A stretch of DNA of 64,000 nucleotides from an uncultured bacterium (GTDB lineage Bacteria > Bacteroidota > Bacteroidia > CAILMK01). The DNA lies in the NCBI GenBank assembly GCA_903829945.1, contig CAIKRV010000044.1:21370-85369 (forward strand), given 5' to 3'. Of the stretch, positions 40,350 through 50,474 are shown piece by piece. The notes under the pieces are model-generated. The model was given only the letters and a program-made list of their open reading frames with translations. It searched no databases and was not told where the DNA came from. How positions within the stretch are numbered: position 1 is the first letter of the stretch; each line of letters opens with the position of its first letter. The translations under genes were made by a program, and so were the position numbers.

Positions 40350-41093
40350 TTATCGTAGTTGTTCGCTAGTGAGTCCGAATCTTCTTTCTCGTTTTTGATA
40401 GTCTAATATAGCAGTGTATAAATCGTCTTTTTCAAAATCCGGCCATAGCTTATCACAGAAATATAATTCGGTATAGGCGAGTTCCCATAGCAAAAAGTTA
40501 CTAATGCGATGTTCTCCACTGGTTCTAATCAGCAATTCCGGATCCGGAAATGCAGCCGTGGAAAGATAGGATTTAAAAATATTTTCGTTGATTTCCAATG
40601 GATTAATTATGCCTTGCAGCACATCATTGGACATTTTTTTCCCTGCGTTTAAAATGTCCCAACGAGCACTATAACTTAAGGCTAAAATTAAATTTAGCCC
40701 ATCATGCTTGGAGGTCTTTGACATTGCCAGGTTTAATTCCTCCCGGCAAGCCTCCGGAAGTTGGTCCAGGTTCCCAATGGCACGCAAACGGATATTATTA
40801 TCAATAAAAGTTTGCATTTCCCCGCTGATGGTACGAACCAAAAGCTCCATGAGTGCATCCACTTCATACTTGGGACGGTTCCAGTTTTCAGTAGAAAAAG
40901 CGTAGAGGGTAAGATTTTGAACACCTATTTCAGAACAAGCCTCAGCGACCCTGCGGACCGATTCCACACCGGTTTGATGCCCTGAAATACGTTCCATGCC
41001 CTTGCCCATCGCCCAACGACCATTGCCATCCATGATAATGGCAATATGCTGAGGGAGTTTATCTTTGATGAGCTTATCCTTAATAGCTGACAC
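40350..41093 (-). CDS. uppS: Isoprenyl transferase (undecaprenyl diphosphate synthase)
   Basis: HIAIIMDGNGRWAMGKGMERISGHQTGVESVR, TLYAFSTENWNRP, PDPELLIRTSGEHRISNFLLWELAYTELYF. Confidence 0.96.
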   Translation of the reverse strand: MSAIKDKLIKDKLPQHIAIIMDGNGRWAMGKGMERISGHQTGVESVRRVAEACSEIGVQNLTLYAFSTENWNRPKYEVDALMELLVRTISGEMQTFIDNNIRLRAIGNLDQLPEACREELNLAMSKTSKHDGLNLILALSYSARWDILNAGKKMSNDVLQGIINPLEINENIFKSYLSTAAFPDPELLIRTSGEHRISNFLLWELAYTELYFCDKLWPDFEKDDLYTAILDYQKRERRFGLTSEQLR

Positions 41094-41189
41094 GTTTTTC
41101 TATGATTTCCTTAGGAACGTGCAAAGGTAATCATTTATCAGCAAAGGGCAATTCTCAAATTTGAATTCCTGTAACGCTAATAAAGGGAA

Positions 41190-42425
41190 TTAGGCCACCT
41201 TGAGATGGCTTAATGCGAAATTATGTAACTTGGAGATGACCAAATCTTTATCCACCCTATATTCCTTGCTTTCTTCTTCGGAAGAGGGCAATTCATACAT
41301 GGCATCCAGCATAATGGATTCGATAATGGAACGCAAACCACGAGCGCCAAGTTTCAGTTCTATGGCCTGCTGTGCCAAATAATCTATCACATCATCATCA
41401 AAAATCAGGTTCACTCCTTCTAATTTCATCAACTTTTGATATTGTTTGATCAAGGCATTTTTCGGCTCCGTAAGGATAGAACGCAACATGTCTTGCTTTA
41501 ATGGATCCAAATGGGCCAATACCGGTAAACGACCAATAAGTTCAGGAATTAAACCGTATTTTTTTAAATCATGCGGAGTAATATATTGGAGAAAATTCTC
41601 TTTATCGTGTTTTATTTCATCATCAGCGGCCTTTTTAAAGCCTATCGGATGGGTATCCAAACGTTTTTCAATAATCCGGCTGATGCCTTCAAAAGCACCA
41701 CCGCAAATAAATAAAATATTGGAAGTATTTACACTCACCATATTTTGCTCCGGATGTTTTCTTCCCCCTTGTGGCGGCACCAATACATTGGAGCCTTCCA
41801 AGAGTTTCAACATGGCTTGCTGTACACCTTCACCACTTACATCACGGGTAATGGAAGGATTATCGCCCCCTTTGCGGGCAATTTTATCAATTTCATCAAT
41901 ATAAACAATACCGCGTTCGGCTGCTTCTACATCATAATTTGCAGCTTGTAATAGTCGGGTAAGAACCGTTTCTACATCCTCACCCACATAGCCGGCTTCG
42001 GTAATGACCGTAGCATCAGCTATACAAAAAGGCACATCCAAAATTCTGGCAATGGTTCTTGCCAATAAGGTTTTCCCGGTACCGGTTTCTCCTACCAATA
42101 AAATATTGGATTTCTCTATCTCTACATCATTAATATCGGTATCCTTGGAAAAAATTCTTTTGTAGTGATTATATACTGCTACGGATAAGACTTTTTTCGC
42201 CTTGTCCTGCCCAATCACATACTGATCCATATGTTTTTTTATATCCATCGGCTTCAGCAAATTTTTCCTGGGACGATTTTTAGTGCGTCTGGAAATTTCT
42301 GCTTGCAAAATTTTATCTGCCTCCTGAATACATTTATCACAAATGTATCCATCCTTGCCTTCTACTAATAAAAGAGCGTCTTTCTTGCTTCTCCAGCAAA
42401 AGGAACAATATTCATCTTTACGCAT
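41190..42425 (-). CDS. clpX: ATP-dependent Clp protease ATP-binding subunit ClpX
   Basis: N-terminal zinc-binding CSFCWR...[32 protein letters not shown]. Start at MRKDEYC preferred over the longer ORF. Confidence 0.96.
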   Translation of the reverse strand: MRKDEYCSFCWRSKKDALLLVEGKDGYICDKCIQEADKILQAEISRRTKNRPRKNLLKPMDIKKHMDQYVIGQDKAKKVLSVAVYNHYKRIFSKDTDINDVEIEKSNILLVGETGTGKTLLARTIARILDVPFCIADATVITEAGYVGEDVETVLTRLLQAANYDVEAAERGIVYIDEIDKIARKGGDNPSITRDVSGEGVQQAMLKLLEGSNVLVPPQGGRKHPEQNMVSVNTSNILFICGGAFEGISRIIEKRLDTHPIGFKKAADDEIKHDKENFLQYITPHDLKKYGLIPELIGRLPVLAHLDPLKQDMLRSILTEPKNALIKQYQKLMKLEGVNLIFDDDVIDYLAQQAIELKLGARGLRSIIESIMLDAMYELPSSEEESKEYRVDKDLVISKLHNFALSHLKVA

Positions 42426-42545
42426 AATTTTTTTCTCCCCTTCGTGAGTTAATAGTTTACAAAAATAAGTCCACTTCCACGAATTGATACTTAATAAAGT
42501 CAATATTCTAGGAAAATGTAAGGAATAATGACAAATAAGCAAATT

Positions 42546-42573
42546 AAAAAACCCTCGCTGAAGCAAGGGTTTT
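42546..42573 (-). terminator. Rho-independent terminator downstream of clpP
   Basis: Minus strand AAAACCCTTGCTTCAGCGAGGGTTTTTT. Confidence 0.65.
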
Positions 42574-42604
42574 AATTTGTTTTAAACATTGATGACGGAA
42601 GGTA

Positions 42605-43276
42605 TTATGATCTTCTTAAAACTTCATCTACCATTCCATAAGCTTTTGCTTCGTCCGAACGCATCCAATAATCACGATCACCATCATGCGTAATCTTTTC
42701 AATAGGTTGCCCGGTACAATCAGAAAGTATTTGATATAATTCCTCTTTCAATTTCAAAATTTCGCGTGCAGTAATTTCAATATCAGTAGCCTGCCCTTGT
42801 ACTCCCCCCAATGGTTGGTGAATCATTACACGAGAATGCGGTAAGCAGGAACGTTTGCCTTTGTGGCCCGCCGCCAATAATACCGCTGCCATAGAGGCGG
42901 CCATACCGGTACAGATCGTGGCTACATCCGGTAATACATATTGCATGGTATCAAAAATACCTAAGCCGGCATATACCGACCCCCCCGGGCTATTTACATA
43001 TATCTGGATATCTCTTTTAGCATCAGAGCTTTCCAAAAATAATAATTGTGCTTGAATAATATTCGCCACATCATCATAAATTGGAACACCCATAAAAATG
43101 ATTCTATCCATCATTAAACGGGAAAATACATCTATCGCAGTAGCATTCATCGGCCTTTCTTCAATGACATTTGGCGTAATGTAATCCATTGAAATATTAT
43201 AGTGCCTGTTTAAAGTTAATGAGCTAATCCCTTTGTGTTGGATTGCATATTTGTCAAATTCGTTTTGGTATCTCAT
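42605..43276 (-). CDS. clpP: ATP-dependent Clp protease proteolytic subunit ClpP
   Basis: [47 protein letters not shown]. Confidence 0.96.
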   Translation of the reverse strand: MRYQNEFDKYAIQHKGISSLTLNRHYNISMDYITPNVIEERPMNATAIDVFSRLMMDRIIFMGVPIYDDVANIIQAQLLFLESSDAKRDIQIYVNSPGGSVYAGLGIFDTMQYVLPDVATICTGMAASMAAVLLAAGHKGKRSCLPHSRVMIHQPLGGVQGQATDIEITAREILKLKEELYQILSDCTGQPIEKITHDGDRDYWMRSDEAKAYGMVDEVLRRS

Positions 43277-43385
43277 GTATTGTAGAAATTTATTTCGTGT
43301 CTTAAACTTAATGACGAAAGTACAACACTTTTATTGTTTCACAACTATTTCTTTAAAATCTTAAACCAATTAGCTTCTCTGAGTA

Positions 43386-44759
43386 TTAGTCAACTACCAC
43401 TTCTTCTTCCACTTTTCGAATCTCAGATAGCTTTTGTGTATTGATAGGTTCATCCTTGGTTTTTACCACCGTTAAGATATAATCAAATACTGCATTATCT
43501 TTCAAAACCATCACCGTACGACTATAATTACTATCCTTACTCAAGTATTCGTAAGCATATTGTTGAAGCATTTTTTCATCAGGCTCCGCCATGCCTGATT
43601 GCATAAATTGATAACGAATATTTCCCAAGGTATAACTGATAATATCCTCTTCAGTTACCTTAATATTATTATTTTCTGCAATGACATCGGAAATTAATAT
43701 CCAACGCAATTCTTCTTCAAATTTTGAAAATTGATCAGCAAAATTTTCAATATCACTTTCATTTTTAGCATCATAAGATACTAAATAATATTTCTTTAAA
43801 AATTCTTCAGGCAATTCCATCGGGGTATTTTTTGGAAGTACTTTACGGACTTCCGTAAAAAACAATGAATCCGCCTCACGTTGATAATATTTTTCAACCC
43901 TCTTTTTCCATTCTACACGGAATTCCTCTTCCGTGCTTACCGTGCCCGGCTCCATATAGCGATCAAAAAGTTCTTGATTTAATTCGGCAGGCTTTACGCT
44001 GAACGCTGCTTGCACTTCTATTTCAAATTGATGGTTAAAATCACGAACAGTCATTTTATCCACTTCAAATAATGCTACTAATTCATCTTCATTTAAAGCA
44101 CTAAATAAATCTGCCGAAAATTTTTCTCCGGGTTTTTTACCGATAATTAAATCCTTAATGCCTTTGGGTAAATCCGCTGCCTGATAAAATTTCTGTTTAC
44201 TTTGCCCGCCTTCAAATACATTATTTTCGGCATCCAATTCGGTAAACTTAATGCTTACACTCATGTTGGGGTCATCTGTAATTTCCTCCAGCATATCCAT
44301 TTTTCCGGCACTTTTTTGCATACCGTCCAAATCTTTGGCCATATCATCTTCGGAATGCACCACCACATATCTTTGCATGCCGTTCAAGGATTCTAAATTG
44401 GGTTTTATTTCCGGACGGAATCCGATATCATAAGTGAAAGTTAAATCTGCGGCCTTCCAATCAATATCAGCGGATACATAATTTGAAAGCGGACTCAAAA
44501 CCAAATTGATTTTATTTTCCTTAATATAATTCTGAATGCCGTCTTGCAGTAATTTATCTACTTGCTCGCGCTTAGCATCGGTGCCAATCATTTTTTGTAC
44601 CACACTGGCAGGCACTTGGCCCTTTCTGAACCCGGGGATATTTAATGTTTTTTGATACTTGGCCAATGCCTTTCTTAAGGTTTCATTGTAATCTGCAGCT
44701 TCAACTTTTACAAGTAGTTGTGCATTTAATCCTTTTTTATTCTCAATGGATATTTGCAT
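43386..44759 (-). CDS. tig: Trigger factor
   Basis: N-terminal ribosome-binding motif LNIPGFRKGQVPASVVQKMIG; synteny tig-clpP-clpX. Confidence 0.93.
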   Translation of the reverse strand: MQISIENKKGLNAQLLVKVEAADYNETLRKALAKYQKTLNIPGFRKGQVPASVVQKMIGTDAKREQVDKLLQDGIQNYIKENKINLVLSPLSNYVSADIDWKAADLTFTYDIGFRPEIKPNLESLNGMQRYVVVHSEDDMAKDLDGMQKSAGKMDMLEEITDDPNMSVSIKFTELDAENNVFEGGQSKQKFYQAADLPKGIKDLIIGKKPGEKFSADLFSALNEDELVALFEVDKMTVRDFNHQFEIEVQAAFSVKPAELNQELFDRYMEPGTVSTEEEFRVEWKKRVEKYYQREADSLFFTEVRKVLPKNTPMELPEEFLKKYYLVSYDAKNESDIENFADQFSKFEEELRWILISDVIAENNNIKVTEEDIISYTLGNIRYQFMQSGMAEPDEKMLQQYAYEYLSKDSNYSRTVMVLKDNAVFDYILTVVKTKDEPINTQKLSEIRKVEEEVVVD

Positions 44760-44900
44760 AATAATTAAAATTCAATTTAAAAGCCTTGCATTGCTTAAGG
44801 CTCATTTTAGGGGTGCAAAGGTACGAAGAGTTTAGGAAAAGAACCGAATATCCGCCAGAAACGGTAGTATATAAATGTCAAATCACTTATTAATCAACAC

Positions 44901-45869
44901 TTAATGCTTATAGCGACGTTTTTTTACCATACCGCCTTTGGTATCTTTTACAGAATTCATTACTACAAAAGCGTTGGGGTCTATTTTTTCTATTTCAGCA
45001 TTTAATTTACTGATTTCCAAACGTGTAATAACGGTATAGACAATATCAATATCGCTTCTGTGCCCATGGGTGCCAAAGCCTCTTTTCCCTTTATAAACCG
45101 TTACACCCCTGCCCAATTCATGGATAATCATATTGCGCATTTCTTCGCTCCGTGCAGATACAATAGTTACTCCGGTATATTCTTCTATACCTTCAATAAT
45201 AAAATCCAAAGTTTTGGAAGCCGCCAAATAAGTAATCATGGAATATAAAGCGGCCTCAATGGATAATAAATAAGCAGCAGCAGAAAATATAAGGACATTG
45301 ACCGACAAAATAATATCGCCTATCGTTAGTCCCAACTTTTTACTGATGGCTATGGCCATTAATTCCGTGCCATCCAATACCGCACCTGCACGCACAGATA
45401 AACCGATACCTGCCCCGATAAAAAATCCGCCAAATAAGGCCACGAGTAATTTATCATGCGTTATTTCCGGAAAATGAACCGTGGCCACGACCAAGGCCAA
45501 ACCTGCGATGGCTAAAGTAGCCTTCAGGGCAAAGTTTTTATTAATTAAATGATATCCTAAAACAATAAATGGCAGATTGAGCAGTACAATGCAAATGCCT
45601 AGTGGGAAATTAGTAATTTCACTTACTAAAAGTGAAATACCGGTCACACCCCCGTCTATAAAATTAGAGGGCAATAAAAATCCTTCCAGTCCGAAAGCAG
45701 CTGCAAAAATGCCCAATACCAAAAGCAACATATCTTTCAGTAGGGCAAAAGCGCCCAATTTATATAACCTAAATCCTTTAGCACGCTTATAGGGAGAAAG
45801 TGGGAGTGCATCCTTACCGTTAGCAGCATATTTAGGAAACAAAACTTTAAGTCCGGGCAATGGCATCAA
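44901..45869 (-). CDS. YitT family membrane protein (DUF161 + DUF2179)
   Basis: GFLLPSNFIDGGVTGISLLVSEITNFPLGICIVLLNLPF; C-terminal GRGVTVYKGKRGF...VVMNSVKDTKGG. Confidence 0.9.
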   Translation of the reverse strand: MMPLPGLKVLFPKYAANGKDALPLSPYKRAKGFRLYKLGAFALLKDMLLLVLGIFAAAFGLEGFLLPSNFIDGGVTGISLLVSEITNFPLGICIVLLNLPFIVLGYHLINKNFALKATLAIAGLALVVATVHFPEITHDKLLVALFGGFFIGAGIGLSVRAGAVLDGTELMAIAISKKLGLTIGDIILSVNVLIFSAAAYLLSIEAALYSMITYLAASKTLDFIIEGIEEYTGVTIVSARSEEMRNMIIHELGRGVTVYKGKRGFGTHGHRSDIDIVYTVITRLEISKLNAEIEKIDPNAFVVMNSVKDTKGGMVKKRRYKH

Positions 45870-45917
45870 TTTACTTTGAAAGGAACGAATTTAGGGAAAA
45901 AAGTTCATGGAGCAGGC

Positions 45918-45946
45918 AAAAAAAGAGGCAATAATGAACTGCCTCT
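45918..45946 (-). terminator. Minus-strand terminator-like hairpin with no obvious upstream minus-strand gene
   Basis: Minus strand AGAGGCAgttcattatTGCCTCTTTTTTT. Confidence 0.45.
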
Positions 45947-45953
45947 ATAAGTG

Positions 45954-45977
45954 TTTAATATTGAGTATTGCTTTTTT
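45954..45977. repeat. 24-bp exact direct repeat, copy 1
   Basis: TTTAATATTGAGTATTGCTTTTTT, identical to 46921-46944. Confidence 0.85.
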
Positions 45978-46138
45978 TGGCAACACAAATGAATATTTTT
46001 ATTTTTCAAATTTTTATGGGATACACTCTCCCATGCTCAATATGTCATTCTTAACAAATGAAAAACATGAAACAAATGAAATTTATGTATTATGTCTATT
46101 ATCTAGATATTTGCAAAAATTTAAATAAAATAAACTAA

Positions 46139-46885
46139 ATGAGAAAAAACATTCTAGTACTTTACGTACTATCATTTTGCTTTTTGACCCAAGCGGCTCA
46201 AGTTTTCGGTCAAGCACCTGAAAGTGACTATCCTAAGAAAGGATATATAGGAGTTTCTTTTGGTTCGTCAAGTGCCGTCGGTGCTTGGGCAACTAATAAT
46301 ACCGGAAATATTTATGCTACCGGAGGTTATAATTTTGACATTCTATATGGTACAAAATTTAGTAAATATTTTGGTTTTACCGCCGATTTACGCGTAGCTG
46401 GGAACGGCTCTGAACTAATTTATGACCCTAGTGGAGGATTAACCATAAGTAATTTAGGTACCTTTAGTTATGTTGGCATAATGGTTGGTGCTTATGGAGA
46501 ATATCCTTTAACTAAAAGGCTTTATTTAGATGGGAAAATAATGATTGGAGATTTAACTTTTACACAACCGGGTTTTAACATAAACTATACAGATCCAAGT
46601 ACTAATACGACATATAACAATGTTGCAACAGTTAACTCTGCTAGTTCAAATGCTTTTTCTTACCTCCTATCTATAGGCCTAAATTATGATTTAAGTAGAA
46701 GATTTAATATATTTTGGAATATAAATTATTTAGGATCAACTTCCATTAATTTTACTTCTGATGTAACAATTACAAATCCTTCCAACAACAGTACAATTGA
46801 TCAAAAAATCAACAACAACTATTCTGTTCAAACAATCAATACTAGCATTGGTTTAGCTTGGAGATTTCTTGCTAAACAATCGTAA
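46139..46885 (+). CDS. Outer-membrane beta-barrel protein, unknown function
   Basis: Signal peptide (..AAQVFGQ), strand-rich porin-like sequence, C-terminal TSIGLAWRF. Confidence 0.65.
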   Translation: MRKNILVLYVLSFCFLTQAAQVFGQAPESDYPKKGYIGVSFGSSSAVGAWATNNTGNIYATGGYNFDILYGTKFSKYFGFTADLRVAGNGSELIYDPSGGLTISNLGTFSYVGIMVGAYGEYPLTKRLYLDGKIMIGDLTFTQPGFNINYTDPSTNTTYNNVATVNSASSNAFSYLLSIGLNYDLSRRFNIFWNINYLGSTSINFTSDVTITNPSNNSTIDQKINNNYSVQTINTSIGLAWRFLAKQS

Positions 46886-46904
46886 AACATAGTTTTAGTT
46901 AGTC

Positions 46905-46944
46905 AAAAGCAATACTTGATTTTAATATTGAGTATTGCTTTTTT
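46905..46944 (+). terminator. Terminator; its 3' part is the second copy of the 24-bp repeat (46921-46944)
   Basis: AAAAGCAATACT...AGTATTGCTTTT 12-bp stem plus T run, between convergent genes. Confidence 0.75.
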
Positions 46945-47938
46945 ATTTCCCTTCCACTACTAAAATCTTAAAGCTACCTGCTTTTATTTTCGCTTTCTTT
47001 TCTCCGGGATTTTTCTTTTCATATTCTGCTACCGGCAAATAAATTCGATGTGTTTGCAAATCCAAGGCCATCGTTTTGGCACCTGCTTGCGTAGGAACAT
47101 TTTCCAAAACCTTATACTTTTTGCCCTGCATAACAGATACCACCGTAAGGCTTCCCTCGCCATTGGAACTGAATACCAAATGTCGCTCCTGATCATAGGC
47201 GCAGGCATCAACATCATCGCCGATGGGTAGCGTACTGATAATTTTACCGCTATTGGCATCCAATACCATCATCACTTTGCCATCGCAAACTGAAAATAAC
47301 ACCTGATTTAAGGTATCCATCGCCAAACCTGAAGGCGCTTCCCCCGGTGCTACCGGCCATGAGGCCAGGATTTTTCTATGAACCGCATCAATTTTCAAAA
47401 CCTTATTTTGATCTTCTAAATTGAGAAATATATGACCATGTCCGTCCGCCACGGCAAATTCAGGTCGCGCATTTAAATCCAGGGTCCCCACCAATTTGTT
47501 TTCCTTGGCATCAATAATACTTGCATTTTTTCCTTTGCCGTTAAAGGTCCATATTTGATGCATCAACGGCTCATATAAAATTGCATCGGGATTGGCCCCG
47601 CTGACTTTAATTTTTGTTATTACCTGCAAGGTTTGCAAATCAAAAACCGTAACGGAGGTATCCTTCCCATTGCTGATATAGCCTTTCCCCTCCGCCGGAG
47701 CAAAGGCAATACCATGGACCCCCATGGCCGGAATACTGCCCAGCAAAGTTTCCTTATCCAAATCCAATACTTGTACTTGCGTTCCATGAGAGATAAATAA
47801 TTTGCGCTGATAAATGCCGGTATAATCATAGCCCCCATCGCCGGATAAAGGAATACTACGCACTACGGCATATTTCGTTTGTCCGTAAAAGGGCAGGGCA
47901 AGCAGGCAGCAATAAAGAATGGAACTCAGAATTTTCAT
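46943..47938 (-). CDS. YncE-like beta-propeller protein
   Basis: Signal peptide; repeats such as VTVFDLQTLQVITKIKVSGANPDAILYEP and LVVSVMQGKKYKV-like strands. Confidence 0.75.
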   Translation of the reverse strand: MKILSSILYCCLLALPFYGQTKYAVVRSIPLSGDGGYDYTGIYQRKLFISHGTQVQVLDLDKETLLGSIPAMGVHGIAFAPAEGKGYISNGKDTSVTVFDLQTLQVITKIKVSGANPDAILYEPLMHQIWTFNGKGKNASIIDAKENKLVGTLDLNARPEFAVADGHGHIFLNLEDQNKVLKIDAVHRKILASWPVAPGEAPSGLAMDTLNQVLFSVCDGKVMMVLDANSGKIISTLPIGDDVDACAYDQERHLVFSSNGEGSLTVVSVMQGKKYKVLENVPTQAGAKTMALDLQTHRIYLPVAEYEKKNPGEKKAKIKAGSFKILVVEGK

Positions 47939-48109
47939 ATAAATATTTTATGCAAAGCTAATGCGCCATGCTATTAGTTGACCTTTAATAAGCAAAAACT
48001 TAATATTACCATAAACTTAGTCCTGTCCAAAAAATTAATTAAAGAAAAGCAATAAGAAGATGGAAATAAAGAAAAGTCTGCTAAATTTGTTTTAGATAAT
48101 AATAAACAA

Positions 48110-48490
48110 ATGAAAAAAGTAACCGGCATAGGGGGCGTATTTTTTAAATGCAATGACCCGCAAAAAATGAAAGAATGGTATAAAACCCACCTAGGACTAA
48201 ACACCAATGATTATGGTGCCAGTTTTGAATGGATTGATGCCCATGACCCCAATACCAAGGCCAGTACCCAATGGACGCCCTTCGATGCCAAGACTAAATA
48301 TTTTGAGCCATCTTCCAGGGAATTTATGATTAATTATACCGTAGATAATTTGGAAAGCTTACTGGAAGAATTAAAAAATCAAGGCGTAAGTATTCTCGGA
48401 CCGATGCAAACCTATGATTTCGGAAAATTTGCCCACATCATCGACTTAGAAGGCAATAAAGTCGAACTCTGGGAACCGGCTAAGGAATAA
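48110..48490 (+). CDS. VOC/glyoxalase family protein
   Basis: GVFFKCNDPQKMKEWYKTHLGL ... DLEGNKVELWEP. Confidence 0.88.
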   Translation: MKKVTGIGGVFFKCNDPQKMKEWYKTHLGLNTNDYGASFEWIDAHDPNTKASTQWTPFDAKTKYFEPSSREFMINYTVDNLESLLEELKNQGVSILGPMQTYDFGKFAHIIDLEGNKVELWEPAKE

Positions 48491-48689
48491 GTGGAAGGGT
48501 AAGTAACTGAAAGTATTTTTTGTGATGTGATTAAGAGTTTGAAATAAATGTAACTCTTACATAGGATTTTATTTTTATATTTTCTCCCGAATTTTGGCTA
48601 TTTAAAATTTTAATAATAAATTGCGACTCTTCTCAGTCTATATAAGTAAACATATTAAAACCATCTAATATTAAGGCTGGAAAAATAAA

Positions 48690-49751
48690 ATGAAAAGTAT
48701 TAAATCATCAGGCAAGAAGTCCTTATTGATGGCAATCACGGCCATATTATTTTGCAATGTTATCCTTGCCCAACGAAGTTTTGACCCCGGGAAGAAAGAA
48801 GCTACCAAGGCATTTAATCGGAAAATGATTTTTGTCATCAAGGACATCAATTCTAAAAAAAGTAAAAACAACAAAAACATTGCACTATGGGAATTGTATA
48901 ACAATACCCTGAAAAATGCAGTTAAAACATATTGGAAATTTAATAAAGAATATGAATTTAAAACTGTTGCTGAAGTAAATGAATTAAAAAAAACCAATAA
49001 GAAAGATTACGCCGTATTATTTTTTAAAGATTATGGCGGGGAAGATATCACAGTATCACAAAAATTTCAGTCGCCGGTTTCAGGCACTCGTTATACAGGT
49101 GGATTGGGAGCCAGAGCAGTGCTTTATTTTAGTTTACTTGAAGACTTTAAAGCCCTTAACTCGAGCGAAAATGAACACGGCACTACAAGTTTACCGATGA
49201 TCATTTTACCTCATTCTAGAATAACGGAGGAAGATGTTTATTCCACTTTGCTTTTAGCCCAAGGAATTCTATTTTTCCAAATGCAGGACTTATCAAAAAA
49301 TGAATTGGCGCAAAATAAAAAAAGTAATCTTGAAATTTTAAAAAACAAAACCTTATTAATCCCGAATGATTTATTAACCTCCTCAGCAAAGCCTGAAAAG
49401 AATTATCCCTATAAATCTATGGTAATTCCGGAAAAAGATATTTATTCATATTTTGAGAATCCTGACTCTCAAAATGTGATTTTGGAGATTTTCCCATTAT
49501 CTCTTTATGTTTCCCCACATAACAATAATAATCAAACGCAATCGAATATTCAGACAGCTTATTCAACTCCGGAGGGTGAAAATGATTGTTTTTTTTACTT
49601 TGTATTTGATTTAGCTAGCGGTAAAATCCTTGTTAATTCCAATAACCTTGAAGGAACGTATTATGGTTATTCTATAATTAAAGGTTCATACAAATTTGCT
49701 ACTTCTAAAAGCAAACTCGATGCTTATTTGATGGAGGATTTGACTAAATAA
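48690..49751 (+). CDS. Secreted hypothetical protein
   Basis: Signal peptide (..FCNVILAQ); no family recognised. Confidence 0.55.
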   Translation: MKSIKSSGKKSLLMAITAILFCNVILAQRSFDPGKKEATKAFNRKMIFVIKDINSKKSKNNKNIALWELYNNTLKNAVKTYWKFNKEYEFKTVAEVNELKKTNKKDYAVLFFKDYGGEDITVSQKFQSPVSGTRYTGGLGARAVLYFSLLEDFKALNSSENEHGTTSLPMIILPHSRITEEDVYSTLLLAQGILFFQMQDLSKNELAQNKKSNLEILKNKTLLIPNDLLTSSAKPEKNYPYKSMVIPEKDIYSYFENPDSQNVILEIFPLSLYVSPHNNNNQTQSNIQTAYSTPEGENDCFFYFVFDLASGKILVNSNNLEGTYYGYSIIKGSYKFATSKSKLDAYLMEDLTK

Positions 49752-49883
49752 AGGGATTGGGTTTAAAAATAAGTTTAGATTACTAATAATTGACTGATTT
49801 AAAAGAATAAATTACATATTATAATATGATCTCATTTTATCAAAAAGCTTGTAGCACTTATTTAAAAACAAACTGTTAAAATT

Positions 49884-50471
49884 ATGGACTTTATAGCAAT
49901 AGATTTTGAAACTGCAAATAATTATAGAAGCAGTATATGTTCTATGGGAGTTGCAATTGTTGAAAAAGGCAAATTAGTAGGGACAGAACATTTTTACATT
50001 AAACCTGCCCCAAATTATTATGAAAGTTTCAATACAGAATTGCATGGCATTTGTGATGTAGACACAAAGAACAAGAAAACATTTAAACAACAATGGAAGG
50101 AATTTAAACAATATTTTGACAAACAAATTTTAATTGCGCATAATGCCTCTTTTGACTTTAGTGCGTTACGATATGCTCTTGACGAAGGAAAATTACCTTA
50201 CCCGGATTTGGATTATCACTGTACCTATCGCTTGTCTCAGGTTTCATTAGACTTACCAAGTTATCGATTAAATGATGTTTCATCATATTTCAAAATTAAA
50301 TTAAAACATCATAATGCTGAAAGTGATGCTAAAGCTTCTGCATTAATTGCTTTAAAATTATGCGAAAAATTTAAAGCAGATTCATTAGAAGAATTATCAA
50401 GCAGTTTCGGCTTCAGAACTGGAAAGATTTTTGGCAGGTTTAAAACTTATAATCCATATTCAAAAATATAA
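49884..50471 (+). CDS. DEDDh 3'-5' exonuclease (DnaQ/RNase T superfamily)
   Basis: FIAIDFETAN, LIAHNASFDFSAL, HHNAESDAKAS motifs. Confidence 0.92.
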   Translation: MDFIAIDFETANNYRSSICSMGVAIVEKGKLVGTEHFYIKPAPNYYESFNTELHGICDVDTKNKKTFKQQWKEFKQYFDKQILIAHNASFDFSALRYALDEGKLPYPDLDYHCTYRLSQVSLDLPSYRLNDVSSYFKIKLKHHNAESDAKASALIALKLCEKFKADSLEELSSSFGFRTGKIFGRFKTYNPYSKI

Positions 50472-50474
50472 TTT

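Noticed and set aside
41200-41951. Plus-strand ORFs (60, 152 and 68 aa) across clpX
   Set aside because: They are antisense to a highly conserved gene; long shadow ORFs arise from codon bias.
45907-46128. 73-aa plus-strand ORF
   Set aside because: It covers the terminator-like hairpin and the direct repeat, has no recognisable domain or convincing start region, and is probably spurious.
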